64,000 bases of DNA from DASZQY01 sp035548515 (GCA_035548515.1 DASZSW010000022.1:60859-124858); one strand, 5' to 3'. Counted from the first letter of the stretch, positions 54,072 to 63,725 are shown. The notes: generated by a model not told the origin, from the letters alone. Numbers and translations: made by a program.

Positions 54072-57000
54072 TTGGCCGGCGCAGGCTTCGTGCATCTGCA
54101 CGTGCATTCTTCCTATTCGCTGCTCGAAGGCGCGCTCACCATCGCGCGCCTCGCCGAGCTTGCGAAGGCCGACCGCCAGCCAGCCGTGGCGCTGACCGAC
54201 ACCGACAACATGTTTGGTGCGCTGGAATTCTCCGAGAAGATGGCCGGCGTCGGAATTCAGCCCATCGTTGGGGCGTGCCTCGCGATCGACTTCGGCGATC
54301 AGGAACGCGATCCCCGCCACACCCATGTGAGGAAGTTTCCGCGCATTGTCCTGCTCGCGGCCCGGGAGGAGGGCTACCGCAGCCTGATGCGGCTCAACTC
54401 GCGCGCATTTCTCGAAACCCCGCCCAACGAGGCGCCGCACATCAAGCGCGACTGGCTTGACGGCGAGACGGACGGACTGATCGCGCTGACCGGCGGTCCG
54501 TCCGGATCGCTCGACGTCGCGCTTGCTTCCGGACAGGCCGACCTCGCGGCTGCGCGCTGCGAAGCGTTGCAGGGGCTGTTCGGCGACCGCCTGTACGTCG
54601 AATTGCAGCGACACGGCGCACCGCAGGAAAAGGTCTGCGAGCGTGCGCTGGTCGATCTCGCCTATGCGCGAGGGCTTCCGCTCGTCGCCACCAATGAGCC
54701 GTTCTTCGCCGCGCGCGAGGACTACGAGGCCCATGACGCGCTGATCTGTATCGCCGAAGGCCGCCTCCTGGCCGAGACCGAGCGGCGGCAGCTCACGCCG
54801 GAGCATCGCTTCAAGAGCAGGGCGGAGATGGTCGCGCTGTTCTCCGATTTGCCGGAAGCGGTCGCCTCGACCATCGAGATTGCGCAGCGCTGCTCATTCC
54901 GGCCGGTGACGCACGAGCCCATCCTGCCGCGTTTCTCGACCGGAGAAGGGATTGTCGACGAGGCTGCGGAATTGCGAAAGCGCGCCGAAAAGGGGCTCGC
55001 CCGACAGATCGCCGCGCACGGCGTGGCGCCGGGGTTCACGGAGGACGATTACCGCAAGCGGCTCGCCTTCGAGCTCGATGTGATCGGCGGGATGAAATAT
55101 CCGGGCTACTTCCTGATCGTCGCGGACTTCATTCAGTGGGCCAAGGCGAAGGGAATTCCCGTCGGCCCCGGGCGCGGATCGGGCGCGGGCTCGCTCGTCT
55201 CCTATTCGCTCACGATCACAGATCTCGACCCGATCCGCTTCGGCCTTCTTTTCGAGCGCTTCCTCAATCCCGAGCGCGTGTCGATGCCCGACTTCGACGT
55301 CGATTTCTGCCAGAATCGGCGCGACGAGGTGCTGCGCTACGTGCAGGATCGCTACGGCCGCGATCAGGTCGCGCAGATCATCACCTTCGGCACGCTGCAG
55401 GCACGTGGCGTGCTGCGCGATGTCGGACGCGTTCTGGAAATGCCCTATGGGCAGGTCGACAAGCTGTGCAAGCTTGTGCCGCAGAACCCTGCCGCTCCGG
55501 TGACGCTAGCCAATGCGATCGATGGCGAGCCGAAATTGCAGGCCGAACGCGATTCAAATCCCGTTGTCGCGCGCGCCTTTTCGATTGCTCTGAAGCTTGA
55601 AGGGCTCACCCGCCATGCCTCGACGCATGCCGCGGGCATCGTGATCGGCGACCGCGCGTTGAGCGAGCTTGTGCCGCTCTACCGCGATCCGAAATCGGAT
55701 ATGCCGGTCACGCAGTTCAACATGAAGTGGGTCGAGCAGGCGGGCCTCGTCAAATTCGACTTTCTCGGCCTGAAAACGCTGACGGTCCTGCGCACCGCGG
55801 TCGATCTCGTGAAGCGGCGTGGCATCGAGATCGACCTCTCGGCGATCCCGCTCGACGACAAGAAAACCTACGACCTGCTTGCGCGCGCGGAAGCGGTCGG
55901 CGTGTTCCAGCTGGAAAGTGCCGGCATGCGGCGCGCGCTGCTCGACATGCGGCCGGACCGTTTCGAGGACATCATCGCGCTGGTCGCGCTCTATCGTCCG
56001 GGTCCGATGGCGAACATCCCGACCTATTGCGCACGCAAGCACGGGATGGAGAAGCCGGACTACATCCATCCGAAGCTCGAGCCGATCCTGAAGGAGACGT
56101 TCGGCGTCATCATCTATCAGGAACAGGTGATGCAGGCGGCGCAGATCCTTGCCGGCTATTCGCTCGGACAGGCCGATCTTCTGCGCCGCGCGATGGGCAA
56201 GAAGATCCGCAAGGAGATGCAGGCGCAGCGCGCCATCTTCGTCAAAGGCGCGGTGTCGAATGGCGTCGGCAAGGAGCAGGCGGACTCGATCTTCGATCTG
56301 CTCGAACGCTTCGCCGAATACGGCTTCAACAAGAGTCATGCGGCGGCCTACGCGCTGGTCGCCTACCAGACCGCCTATATGAAGGCGAATTATCCGGTCG
56401 AATTCATCGCGGCGTCGATGACGCTCGATATGGGCAATACCGACAAGCTTGCCGAATTCCGCGCCGAGGCCGAACGGCTCGGGATTACGGTGCGGCCACC
56501 TTCGATCAATCGTTCCGGCGTGTCGTTCGAGGTCGACGGCAACGTGATCCACTACGCGCTGGCTGCGCTCAAGGGCGTTGGCCATCAGGCGGTGGAATCC
56601 ATCGTCGCAACGCGCGGAGAGCGGCCGTTCGAGAACCTTTCGGACTTTGCCGAGCGCATCAATCCGCGCGCGGTCAACAAGCGCGTGCTGGAAAGCCTTG
56701 CGGCGGCGGGCGCCTTCGAGGATCTGGAGCCGAACCGCGCGCGTTCGCATGCGGCCGTTGAATCGATGCTGTCGGTCGCCCAGCGCGCCCACGATTCCGC
56801 GACGCTTGGGCAGAACGAATTGTTCGGCGCCTCGGGAGCGCGCCAGACCTTGCCGCTGCCGCACGCCGAGCCGTGGCTGCCGGCCGAGCGGTTACGGCGC
56901 GAATATGAGGCGATCGGGTTCTTCCTGACCGGCCATCCGCTCGATGACTACGCAGCCGCGTTGAAGCGGCTGCAGGTGCAGTCCTGGTCCGATTTCTCCC

Positions 57001-57497
57001 GATCGGTGAAGAACGGCGTGAATGCGGGACGCACCGCGGCGACCGTCGTATCGCGCACCGAACGGCGCACCAAGACTGGCAACAAGATGGGCATCATCGG
57101 ACTGTCCGACCCGACCGGGCATTACGAGGCGGTGATTTTCGCCGAAGGCCTGCAGCAATATCGCGACCTGCTCGAGCCCGGCACGGCGGTCTTGCTGTTC
57201 CTCTCTGCGGAAGCGCAAGGCGACGAGGTGCGTGCGCGCATCCAGTCTGTCGAGCGGCTCGATGCTGCGGCCGAGAAAATCCAGAAGAGCCTTCGCATTT
57301 TCGTTCGCTCGCCAGCACCCCTCGAAGGCATCACCAAGCGACTCGAACCGAAGGGGGATGGGGAGGTGAGCCTGACCCTGATCCTCGATGCGGGGACCGA
57401 AGTCGAGGTGAAGCTGCCCGGCCGATTCAAGGTGTCTCCGCAGATCGCGGGCGCGATCAAGGCCGTCCCGGGGGTCGTGGCGGTTGAAGCCGCCTGA
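54072..57497 (+). CDS. dnaE: DNA polymerase III alpha subunit
   Basis: Replicative polymerase of the C family, about 1141 residues. PHP domain at the start (GFVHLHVHSSYSLLEGAL), polymerase palm with MPDFDVDFCQNRRDEVLRYV and GRGSGAGSLVSYSL, HASTHAAGIVI, the beta-binding and HhH region and a C-terminal OB fold (TGNKMGIIGLSDPTGHYEAVIF). The start is uncertain: no ATG precedes the PHP motif. TTG 54072 has GAGG five bases upstream and begins right before the conserved core; GTG 54009 also has GAGG but adds 21 residues of non-family composition. Confidence 0.95.
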   Translation: MAGAGFVHLHVHSSYSLLEGALTIARLAELAKADRQPAVALTDTDNMFGALEFSEKMAGVGIQPIVGACLAIDFGDQERDPRHTHVRKFPRIVLLAAREEGYRSLMRLNSRAFLETPPNEAPHIKRDWLDGETDGLIALTGGPSGSLDVALASGQADLAAARCEALQGLFGDRLYVELQRHGAPQEKVCERALVDLAYARGLPLVATNEPFFAAREDYEAHDALICIAEGRLLAETERRQLTPEHRFKSRAEMVALFSDLPEAVASTIEIAQRCSFRPVTHEPILPRFSTGEGIVDEAAELRKRAEKGLARQIAAHGVAPGFTEDDYRKRLAFELDVIGGMKYPGYFLIVADFIQWAKAKGIPVGPGRGSGAGSLVSYSLTITDLDPIRFGLLFERFLNPERVSMPDFDVDFCQNRRDEVLRYVQDRYGRDQVAQIITFGTLQARGVLRDVGRVLEMPYGQVDKLCKLVPQNPAAPVTLANAIDGEPKLQAERDSNPVVARAFSIALKLEGLTRHASTHAAGIVIGDRALSELVPLYRDPKSDMPVTQFNMKWVEQAGLVKFDFLGLKTLTVLRTAVDLVKRRGIEIDLSAIPLDDKKTYDLLARAEAVGVFQLESAGMRRALLDMRPDRFEDIIALVALYRPGPMANIPTYCARKHGMEKPDYIHPKLEPILKETFGVIIYQEQVMQAAQILAGYSLGQADLLRRAMGKKIRKEMQAQRAIFVKGAVSNGVGKEQADSIFDLLERFAEYGFNKSHAAAYALVAYQTAYMKANYPVEFIAASMTLDMGNTDKLAEFRAEAERLGITVRPPSINRSGVSFEVDGNVIHYALAALKGVGHQAVESIVATRGERPFENLSDFAERINPRAVNKRVLESLAAAGAFEDLEPNRARSHAAVESMLSVAQRAHDSATLGQNELFGASGARQTLPLPHAEPWLPAERLRREYEAIGFFLTGHPLDDYAAALKRLQVQSWSDFSRSVKNGVNAGRTAATVVSRTERRTKTGNKMGIIGLSDPTGHYEAVIFAEGLQQYRDLLEPGTAVLLFLSAEAQGDEVRARIQSVERLDAAAEKIQKSLRIFVRSPAPLEGITKRLEPKGDGEVSLTLILDAGTEVEVKLPGRFKVSPQIAGAIKAVPGVVAVEAA

Positions 57498-57536
57498 TTC
57501 CTGCGACTTTTCGAGGGTTTGCACTCCTCCTGTGCC

Positions 57537-57565
57537 TTGCTTCCGGACCCGGCGGCGGCTATATA
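57537..57565 (+). promoter_or_regulatory. Candidate promoter of rpsB-tsf
   Basis: TTGCTT (57537-57542) and TATATA (57560-57565) are spaced by exactly 17 bases, about 120 bases upstream of the rpsB ATG. The long leader that follows would leave room for autoregulation by S2. Confidence 0.5.
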
Positions 57566-57688
57566 GCGCGCCATCTCACACGCGGATTGTGGCTTTTGGC
57601 CCCGACAATGGGTCTGAAAAAGCCGTCCGGTGCGAAGGCATTTAGGCCCTCGCTCTCACATCCGCGGCGGACCAACCGGAGAAGTTGA

Positions 57689-58687
57689 ATGGCGCTTCCT
57701 GAATTTTCCATGCGCCAGCTTTTGGAAGCTGGCGTGCATTTCGGCCATCAGGCCCACCGCTGGAACCCGAAGATGGGCAACTACATCTTCGGTACCCGCA
57801 ACAACATCCATGTGATCGATCTCGCGCAGACGGTGCCGATGCTGCACCAGGCGTTGCAGGCGGTCAGCGACACCGTCGCAAAGGGCGGTCGCATTCTCTT
57901 TGTCGGCACCAAGCGGCAGGCGCAGGACGCCATCGCCGACGCCGCCAAGCGCTCGGCGCAGTACTACGTCAACTCGCGCTGGCTCGGCGGCACGCTGACC
58001 AACTGGAAGACCATTTCGGCGTCGATCCAGCGCCTGCGCAAACTCGATGAGATGCTCAATTCGGGCGAGGCCGGCGGCTACACCAAGAAAGAGCGCCTGA
58101 CGATGCAGCGCGAGCGCGACAAGCTCGACCGTTCGCTCGGCGGCATCAAGGACATGGGCGGCGTGCCCGACATGCTGTTCGTGGTCGACACCAACAAGGA
58201 AGACATCGCGATCAAGGAAGCGCAGCGACTCAATATTCCGGTCGCGGCCGTCGTCGACACCAATTCGGATCCTGCCGGCATCACTTACGTTGTTCCCGGT
58301 AATGACGACGCGGCGCGCGCGGTGTCGCTCTATTGCGACCTCGTTGCGAAGGCGGCGCTTGACGGCATTTCGCGCGCACAGGGCGAGATGGGCATCGACG
58401 TCGGCGCGGCGGAAAAGCCGATCGAAGAAAGCGTGCCGACCGTGCCCGCGGCCGGCGATCTCGGCTTCGAGCAACTGCCGGGTCCGCGCGGCGTTGCCGA
58501 CGATCTCAAGAAGCTGCCCGGCATATCGGGAGCGATCGAGAAGCAGCTCAACGACCTCGGCATCTTCCACTATTCCCAGATTGCCGAGCTCAACGAAAAG
58601 GCTGCGCACAATGTCGGCGAAGAGGTCGGACTGCCCGGCCGCGTCGAAGCATGGATCGCCAAGGCGAAGGAATTGACGGCGGAGTAG
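57689..58687 (+). CDS. rpsB: 30S ribosomal protein S2 with C-terminal helix-hairpin-helix extension
   Basis: 332 residues; E. coli S2 has about 240. The first 240 or so are ordinary S2 (MRQLLEAGVHFGHQAHRWNPKM, SRWLGGTLTNWKTI, IVDTNSDP-type VVDTNSDPAGITYVVPGNDDAARAV). From about residue 258 an extra domain follows, GVADDLKKLPGISGAIEKQLNDLGIFHYSQIAELNEK, which reads as a helix-hairpin-helix pair like those in DUF4332-type and L21-associated domains. Such an extension is seen in several alphaproteobacterial S2 proteins; its role is not known to me. Confidence 0.95.
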   Translation: MALPEFSMRQLLEAGVHFGHQAHRWNPKMGNYIFGTRNNIHVIDLAQTVPMLHQALQAVSDTVAKGGRILFVGTKRQAQDAIADAAKRSAQYYVNSRWLGGTLTNWKTISASIQRLRKLDEMLNSGEAGGYTKKERLTMQRERDKLDRSLGGIKDMGGVPDMLFVVDTNKEDIAIKEAQRLNIPVAAVVDTNSDPAGITYVVPGNDDAARAVSLYCDLVAKAALDGISRAQGEMGIDVGAAEKPIEESVPTVPAAGDLGFEQLPGPRGVADDLKKLPGISGAIEKQLNDLGIFHYSQIAELNEKAAHNVGEEVGLPGRVEAWIAKAKELTAE

Positions 58688-58717
58688 TCCGCCGTCACCC
58701 GCACAGTTTCAGGAAGC

Positions 58718-58736
58718 GCGCCGCGCCAGGCGGCGC
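58718..58736 (+). promoter_or_regulatory. Hairpin between rpsB and tsf
   Basis: GCGCCGC (58718-58724) and GCGGCGC (58730-58736) are a perfect 7-bp stem around GCCAG, with no T-run. In E. coli a partial terminator between rpsB and tsf adjusts their ratio; this hairpin could do likewise or stabilise the upstream mRNA. Confidence 0.4.
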
Positions 58737-58754
58737 TCGCAAGGATACAGGACA

Positions 58755-59678
58755 ATGGCTGACATTACCGCCCAGATGGTCAAGGAATTGCGCGAGACCA
58801 GCGGCGCCGGGATGATGGACTGCAAGGCCGCGCTGGTCGAAACCAAGGGCGACATGACGGCGGCGCAGGACTGGCTGCGCAAGAAGGGCCTGTCGAAGGC
58901 CGCCAAGAAGGCGGGTCGCGTCGCGGCCGAAGGCCTGATCGGCATCAGCATCAAAGGCAACAAGGGCGTGGTGGTCGAGGTCAATTCCGAAACCGACTTC
59001 GTCGCGCGCAACGATCTCTTCCAGGGGCTCGTGAAGATGATTGCCGATGTCGCGCAAAGCGCGGGCACCGACGTCGAAACGATCAAGCGGGCCAAGGCCG
59101 GCTCGATCCCGGTTGCCGACGCGATCAACGACACGATCGCCAAGGTCGGCGAGAACATGACGCTGCGGCGAGCCGCCGCGCTGTCGGTCGGGAAGGGCGT
59201 CGTCGCCTATTACGTGCACAACTCCGTCAGCGACGGCCTGGGCAAGATCGGAGTGCTGGTCGCTCTCGAATCGTCCGGCAAGGCTGATGAGCTGATGGCT
59301 TTCGGCCGCCAGGTCGCGATGCATGTTGCCTCGGCCAATCCGCTCGCGGTCGATGCCTCGGGCGTCGATCCCGCGATTATCAAGCGCGAGAAGGATATTT
59401 TGGCCGACAAATTCCGCCAGCAGGGCAAGCCCGAGAACATGATCGAGAAGATTGTCGAGTCGGGCCTGAAAACCTTCTACAAGGAGCAGACGTTGCTCGA
59501 TCAGCCCTTCATCTTCGACGACAAGAAAAGCGTCGCCCAGGCGTTGAAAGAGGCCGAAGGCACTGTCGGCGGCCCGGTAAAAGTGGCGGGGTTCGTCCGC
59601 TATGCACTTGGCGAGGGCATCGAGAAGCAGCAGAGTGACTTCGCTGCGGAGGTTGCCGCAGCGGCGGGCCAAAGCTGA
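58755..59678 (+). CDS. tsf: Elongation factor Ts
   Basis: Nucleotide exchange factor for EF-Tu, 307 residues. Signature ELRETSGAGMMDCKAALVETKGDM at the N-terminus, EVNSETDFVARND (TDFV contacts EF-Tu) near residue 75-87, and two dimerisation subdomains ending QSDFAAEVAAAAGQS. It is 67 bases downstream of rpsB in the classical rpsB-tsf order. Confidence 0.97.
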   Translation: MADITAQMVKELRETSGAGMMDCKAALVETKGDMTAAQDWLRKKGLSKAAKKAGRVAAEGLIGISIKGNKGVVVEVNSETDFVARNDLFQGLVKMIADVAQSAGTDVETIKRAKAGSIPVADAINDTIAKVGENMTLRRAAALSVGKGVVAYYVHNSVSDGLGKIGVLVALESSGKADELMAFGRQVAMHVASANPLAVDASGVDPAIIKREKDILADKFRQQGKPENMIEKIVESGLKTFYKEQTLLDQPFIFDDKKSVAQALKEAEGTVGGPVKVAGFVRYALGEGIEKQQSDFAAEVAAAAGQS

Positions 59679-59704
59679 CGCGCGCGCCGCGCACGGGGGA
59701 CAGG

Positions 59705-60418
59705 ATGAGCAAGCCGATTTACCGCCGCGTGATTGTGAAAATCTCCGGCGAGGCTTTGGCGGGCTCTCGCGGTTTCGGCATCGACGACAAGGCGATCGAC
59801 GCAATCGTCGCGGACCTCGTCGCCTGCCACAAGGCCGGCGTTCAGCTCGGCGTCGTCGTCGGTGGCGGCAATCTGCTGCGCGGTTCGCAGCTCGACGCCA
59901 TGAAATTTTCGCGCCCCGTTTCCGATTCAATGGGCATGATGGCGACCGTCATGAATGCGCTGGTGTTGGAAGAAGCGATCGGGCGTGCCGGCGTCTCGGC
60001 GCGCAGCATGTCGGCATTGGCGATGCCGCAGGTTTGCGAGACCTACGAGCGCCGCCGCGCTTTGCGCCATTTTGATGAGAATCGCATCGTGTTGTTCGGC
60101 GGCGGGACCGGCAATCCGTTTTTCACCACCGACACCACCGCGGTGCTGCGCGCCGCCGAGGTTGGCGCCGATGCCGTTCTCAAGGCGACCAATGTCGACG
60201 GCGTTTACGATGCGGACCCCAAGAAATCGCCCGGCGCCAAGCGTTACGACAAGATCAGCCACAAGGAAGCGATCGACAAGGACTTGCAGGTGATGGATGC
60301 CACGGCTTTCGCCCTTGCCCGCGAAAACCGGATGCCTATCATCGTCTTTTCGATCCATGAGAAGGGCGCGATCGAAGCCGTGCTGCGCGGACAAGGTCGT
60401 GCCACGATTGTTGGCTAG
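59705..60418 (+). CDS. pyrH: UMP kinase
   Basis: Hexameric amino-acid-kinase-fold enzyme that phosphorylates UMP, 237 residues. Motifs: YRRVIVKISGEALAGSRGFGID, VVVGGGNLLRGSQL, FGGGTGNPFFTTDTTAVLRAAEVGADAVLKATNVDGVYDADPKK and RENRMPIIVFSIHEKGAI. It follows tsf by 26 bases. Confidence 0.97.
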   Translation: MSKPIYRRVIVKISGEALAGSRGFGIDDKAIDAIVADLVACHKAGVQLGVVVGGGNLLRGSQLDAMKFSRPVSDSMGMMATVMNALVLEEAIGRAGVSARSMSALAMPQVCETYERRRALRHFDENRIVLFGGGTGNPFFTTDTTAVLRAAEVGADAVLKATNVDGVYDADPKKSPGAKRYDKISHKEAIDKDLQVMDATAFALARENRMPIIVFSIHEKGAIEAVLRGQGRATIVG

Positions 60419-60419
60419 T

Positions 60420-60446
60420 GCGCGCGGCAAGCGCGCGACATTTTTC
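60420..60446 (+). terminator. Weak terminator or attenuator between pyrH and frr
   Basis: GCGCGC (60420-60425) and GCGCGC (60431-60436) form a 6-bp stem with loop GGCAA, followed by GACATTTTTC. It lies directly after the pyrH stop and before frr, so any termination is likely partial. Confidence 0.4.
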
Positions 60447-60457
60447 GGACGATCGCA

Positions 60458-61021
60458 ATGACCGCCACGACCCATGATGTGAACGAACTCAAGCGGCGCA
60501 TGCAGGGCGCGATCAGCGCGTTGAAGACCGAGCTTTCAGGCCTGCGCACCGGTCGCGCGTCGCCGCACATGCTCGATCCGGTGAACGTCGACGCCTACGG
60601 CGCGCAGATGCCGCTCAATCAGGTGGCGACGGTCAGCATTCCGGAGCCGCGGCTGATCGCGGTCAATGTCTGGGACAAGTCGCTGGTGCATGCGGTGGAG
60701 AAGGCGATCGTTAATGCCAATCTCGGCCTGTCGCCAGCGACTGAAGGGCAGGTGCTGCGCCTGCGCATTCCCGAGCTTAATGAGGAACGCCGCAAGGAGC
60801 TGGTCAAGCTCGCCCACAAATATGCGGAAGCGGCGCGCGTCGCGGTTCGCCATGTTCGCCGCGACGGCATCGACGTCATCAAGAAGCTCGAAAAGGATCA
60901 CAAGATCAGCAAGGACGACCACGACCGCTTCGAGACTGAAATCCAGAAGTTGACGGATCAGAACATTGCCGAGGTCGAGCACGTGCTCGCCGGCAAGGAA
61001 AAGGAAATCCTCACGGTCTGA
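60458..61021 (+). CDS. frr: Ribosome recycling factor
   Basis: Splits post-termination ribosomes with EF-G. The 187-residue product has the three-helix bundle LRTGRASPHMLDPVNVDAYG, LNQVATVSIPEPRLIAVNVWDKS, RIPELNEERRKELVKLAHKYAEAARVAVRHVRRDGID and the C-terminal helix ending EKEILTV. Standard length. uppS begins three bases after its stop. Confidence 0.97.
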   Translation: MTATTHDVNELKRRMQGAISALKTELSGLRTGRASPHMLDPVNVDAYGAQMPLNQVATVSIPEPRLIAVNVWDKSLVHAVEKAIVNANLGLSPATEGQVLRLRIPELNEERRKELVKLAHKYAEAARVAVRHVRRDGIDVIKKLEKDHKISKDDHDRFETEIQKLTDQNIAEVEHVLAGKEKEILTV

Positions 61022-61023
61022 GG

Positions 61024-61788
61024 ATGCCGCGTATGCCCGACGCCGACGTTTCGCGCCCGAGCCAGCCGCCATTCGCAGCGCCGCGTCACGTTGCGATCAT
61101 CATGGATGGCAATGGCCGCTGGGCGGCAGCGCGCGGCCTGCCGCGCAGCGAGGGGCATCGCCGCGGCGTCGAAGCCTTGCGGCGGACGGTGCGCGCCGCC
61201 GGCGAACTCGGCATCGAATATCTGACGATCTTCTCGTTCAGCTCGGAAAACTGGTCGCGGCCGGCGGCCGAGATCAGCGAATTGATGGGCCTGCTGCGCC
61301 GGTTCGTGCGCAACGATCTCGCTGAACTGCATCGCAACAATGTGCGGGTGCGCGTGATCGGTGAGCGTCGCGGTCTCAGCGCGGAGATCGGACGGCTGTT
61401 GATTGAAGCCGAGGAGCTGACCCGCAACAACACCGGGCTCAACCTTGTCGTCGCGTTCAACTACGGCGCGCGGCAGGAATTGGCCCGCGCGGCGCGGCGC
61501 ATCAGCGAGGCTGTCATGCGCGGCGAACTCGCGCCGAACGCAATCGATGTCGATTGCGTCACGCGGTTCCTCGACGCGCCGGATCTGCCCGATCCCGACC
61601 TCATTATTCGAACGAGCGGCGAGCAGAGGCTGTCCAACTTCCTGTTGTGGCAGGCCGCCTACAGCGAACTCATCTTTGTGCCGGGATACTGGCCCGATTT
61701 CGATCGCGCCACGCTTGAAACGGTGATTCACGAATTTCATCGCCGCGAACGACGCTTCGGCGGCCTGGTCGCGCAGACCGGGTCGTGA
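61024..61788 (+). CDS. uppS: Undecaprenyl diphosphate synthase (isoprenyl transferase)
   Basis: Makes the C55 lipid carrier for peptidoglycan and O-antigen by cis-condensation of isopentenyl diphosphate. The 254-residue product has the active-site HVAIIMDGNGRWAAARGLPRSEGHRRGVEALR, TIFSFSSENWSRP, and LIIRTSGEQRLSNFLLWQAAYSELIFVPGYWPDF. The N-terminal 20 residues before HVAII are a variable Pro-rich stretch. A second in-frame ATG (residue 4) is possible. Confidence 0.96.
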   Translation: MPRMPDADVSRPSQPPFAAPRHVAIIMDGNGRWAAARGLPRSEGHRRGVEALRRTVRAAGELGIEYLTIFSFSSENWSRPAAEISELMGLLRRFVRNDLAELHRNNVRVRVIGERRGLSAEIGRLLIEAEELTRNNTGLNLVVAFNYGARQELARAARRISEAVMRGELAPNAIDVDCVTRFLDAPDLPDPDLIIRTSGEQRLSNFLLWQAAYSELIFVPGYWPDFDRATLETVIHEFHRRERRFGGLVAQTGS

Positions 61789-61792
61789 ACGC

Positions 61793-62467
61793 GTGCTGTT
61801 GACGAGAATCCTCTCGGCCTGCGTGCTCGCTCCGCTTGCGGTGGTCGCGGTCTATTTCGGCGGCTGGCCGTTCGCCTTGTTTTGGCTGGCGGCGGCGCTG
61901 GCCGTTTCGTTTGAATGGATAACGCTGGTTGCCAAAGCGCCGCAGCCGCAAAAGACACTGTGGATCGGCGGCGGCGTTGTGTATGCCGCGCTGTTGCTGT
62001 TGCCCGCGCTGGTGCTGCGCAGCGACGTCCAACTCGGCATGCAGGCGATCCTGTTCCTGTTCGCAGTGGTGTGGACGACGGATGTGTTTGGCTATTTTGG
62101 CGGGCGCGCCATCGGCGGGCCCAAACTGGCCGTCACGATCAGTCCGTCGAAGACGTGGTCGGGCGCGGTCTCCGGTATCGCCGGTACGGCCGTCGTGATC
62201 GCGCTCGGAGCGCCGCTCCTGACCTCGCGTCCCGTTCCGCTGGTGGCGGTCGCGGTCCTGCTGTCGGCCGTGTCGCAGGTCGGCGACCTCGGCGAGTCCG
62301 CGCTCAAGCGCAAGTTTGGCGTCAAGGACGCCAGCCGGCTGATCCCGGGTCATGGCGGTGTCATGGACCGTATCGATGGTTTCTGGGCGGCCGCGCTGTG
62401 CGGAACTTTGGTCGGCATCCTCCGCGGCGGATTTGCTGCGCCCGCGCAAGGACTGCTGATATGGTGA
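61793..62467 (+). CDS. cdsA: Phosphatidate cytidylyltransferase (CDP-diglyceride synthase)
   Basis: Membrane enzyme making CDP-diacylglycerol, the precursor of all major phospholipids. The product has 224 residues with several helices and the full family signature SALKRKFGVKDASRLIPGHGGVMDRIDG near the C-terminus. At 224 residues it is shorter than the typical 270 or so of E. coli CdsA; the short form is common in alphaproteobacteria. The start is GTG 61793, four bases after the uppS stop, with no competing ATG nearby. Confidence 0.92.
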   Translation: MLLTRILSACVLAPLAVVAVYFGGWPFALFWLAAALAVSFEWITLVAKAPQPQKTLWIGGGVVYAALLLLPALVLRSDVQLGMQAILFLFAVVWTTDVFGYFGGRAIGGPKLAVTISPSKTWSGAVSGIAGTAVVIALGAPLLTSRPVPLVAVAVLLSAVSQVGDLGESALKRKFGVKDASRLIPGHGGVMDRIDGFWAAALCGTLVGILRGGFAAPAQGLLIW

Positions 62468-62471
62468 CGAA

Positions 62472-63695
62472 ATGACCGTAACCCTTGCCCGGTCGCTTGC
62501 CGTTCCGGCGACAGGCGAACGCAGCATCACAGTGTTGGGCGCGACCGGATCGATTGGCGCGAGCACGCTCGATCTGCTGCGGCGCGACCGCAAGCGATAT
62601 CGCGTAGAAGCATTGAGCGCCGGCCGCAATGCGGCGGCGCTGGCGCGGCTGGCGCGCGAATTCAACGCACGCATTGCCATCGTCGCGGACGAGTCGGCCT
62701 ATGGCGACCTCAAGGACGCGCTGGCGGGTTCCGGAATTGAAGCGGCCGCCGGCGCCAACGCGTTGACCGAAGGCGCGGCGCGGCCGGCCGAATGGGTGAT
62801 GGCTGCGATCAGCGGCTCGACCGGCCTGAGGCCGACCTTCGCCGCCATCGAGCGCGGTGCCGTCGTCGCACTCGCCAACAAAGAGTGCCTCGTATGCGCG
62901 GGCTCCGTCTTCATGCGGCGTGCCGCCGTCACCGGCGCGACGGTGTTGCCGGTCGATTCCGAGCACAATGCTCTTTTTCAGGCGCTTGCCGCGGGCGAGC
63001 GCAGCGATGTGCGCCGCGTGATCCTCACCGCCTCCGGCGGCCCGTTTCGCACCTGGTCACGCGACGCGATCCGGGCGGCGACGCCGGAGCAGGCTTTGCG
63101 GCATCCGAATTGGTCGATGGGACCGAAGATCACCATCGATTCCGCGACCATGATGAACAAGGGTCTCGAGTTGATCGAGGCACATCACTTGTTCGGCCTG
63201 CCGGCCGAGCAGATTGATGTCCTGGTGCACCCGCAATCGGTCGTTCACGGGCTCGTCGAGTTCCGCGATGGTTCTCTCGTCGCCCAGCTTGGCGCCCCGG
63301 ATATGCGTATTCCGATCGCGCATTGCCTGGCCTGGCCGCAACGCATGGGGGCGCCGGCCGCGCGCCTCGATCTGGCGAAAATCGGCACGCTGAGCTTCGA
63401 GGATCCGGATCTTGAACGTTTCCCGGCGCTGCGGCTGGCACGCCAGGCGCTTCAGGCCGGCGGAGCGGCGCCGACGGTCCTGAATGCGGCAAATGAGGTG
63501 GCGGTGACCGAATTTGCCGCCGGGCGGCTTGGTTTTGCCGGAATTGCCGCGCTGGTGAGCGCCGTACTCGACGTGGCGGAAAGTCATAAGCTGACGGCGG
63601 AACCGGACAGTATCGACGCCGCCATTGCCATTGACCATGTTAGCAGAAGCCTGGCTCGCGACCTCTTGCCGGAAATTGCCGCAAAGGCGCATTAA
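62472..63695 (+). CDS. dxr: 1-deoxy-D-xylulose 5-phosphate reductoisomerase
   Basis: Second step of the non-mevalonate (MEP) isoprenoid pathway, NADPH-dependent. The 407-residue product has NADPH-binding ITVLGATGSIGASTLDLLRR, LANKECLVCAG, PVDSEHNALFQAL, ILTASGGPFRTW, GPKITIDSATMMNKGLELIEAHHLF and VLNAANEVAVTEFAAGRLGF. An extra 16 residues precede the Rossmann strand. It sits between cdsA and rseP, the usual order, supplying precursors for UppS. Confidence 0.97.
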   Translation: MTVTLARSLAVPATGERSITVLGATGSIGASTLDLLRRDRKRYRVEALSAGRNAAALARLAREFNARIAIVADESAYGDLKDALAGSGIEAAAGANALTEGAARPAEWVMAAISGSTGLRPTFAAIERGAVVALANKECLVCAGSVFMRRAAVTGATVLPVDSEHNALFQALAAGERSDVRRVILTASGGPFRTWSRDAIRAATPEQALRHPNWSMGPKITIDSATMMNKGLELIEAHHLFGLPAEQIDVLVHPQSVVHGLVEFRDGSLVAQLGAPDMRIPIAHCLAWPQRMGAPAARLDLAKIGTLSFEDPDLERFPALRLARQALQAGGAAPTVLNAANEVAVTEFAAGRLGFAGIAALVSAVLDVAESHKLTAEPDSIDAAIAIDHVSRSLARDLLPEIAAKAH

Positions 63696-63725
63696 TCGGG
63701 CTGCTCTGAAGGGAGCCTTTCGAAA

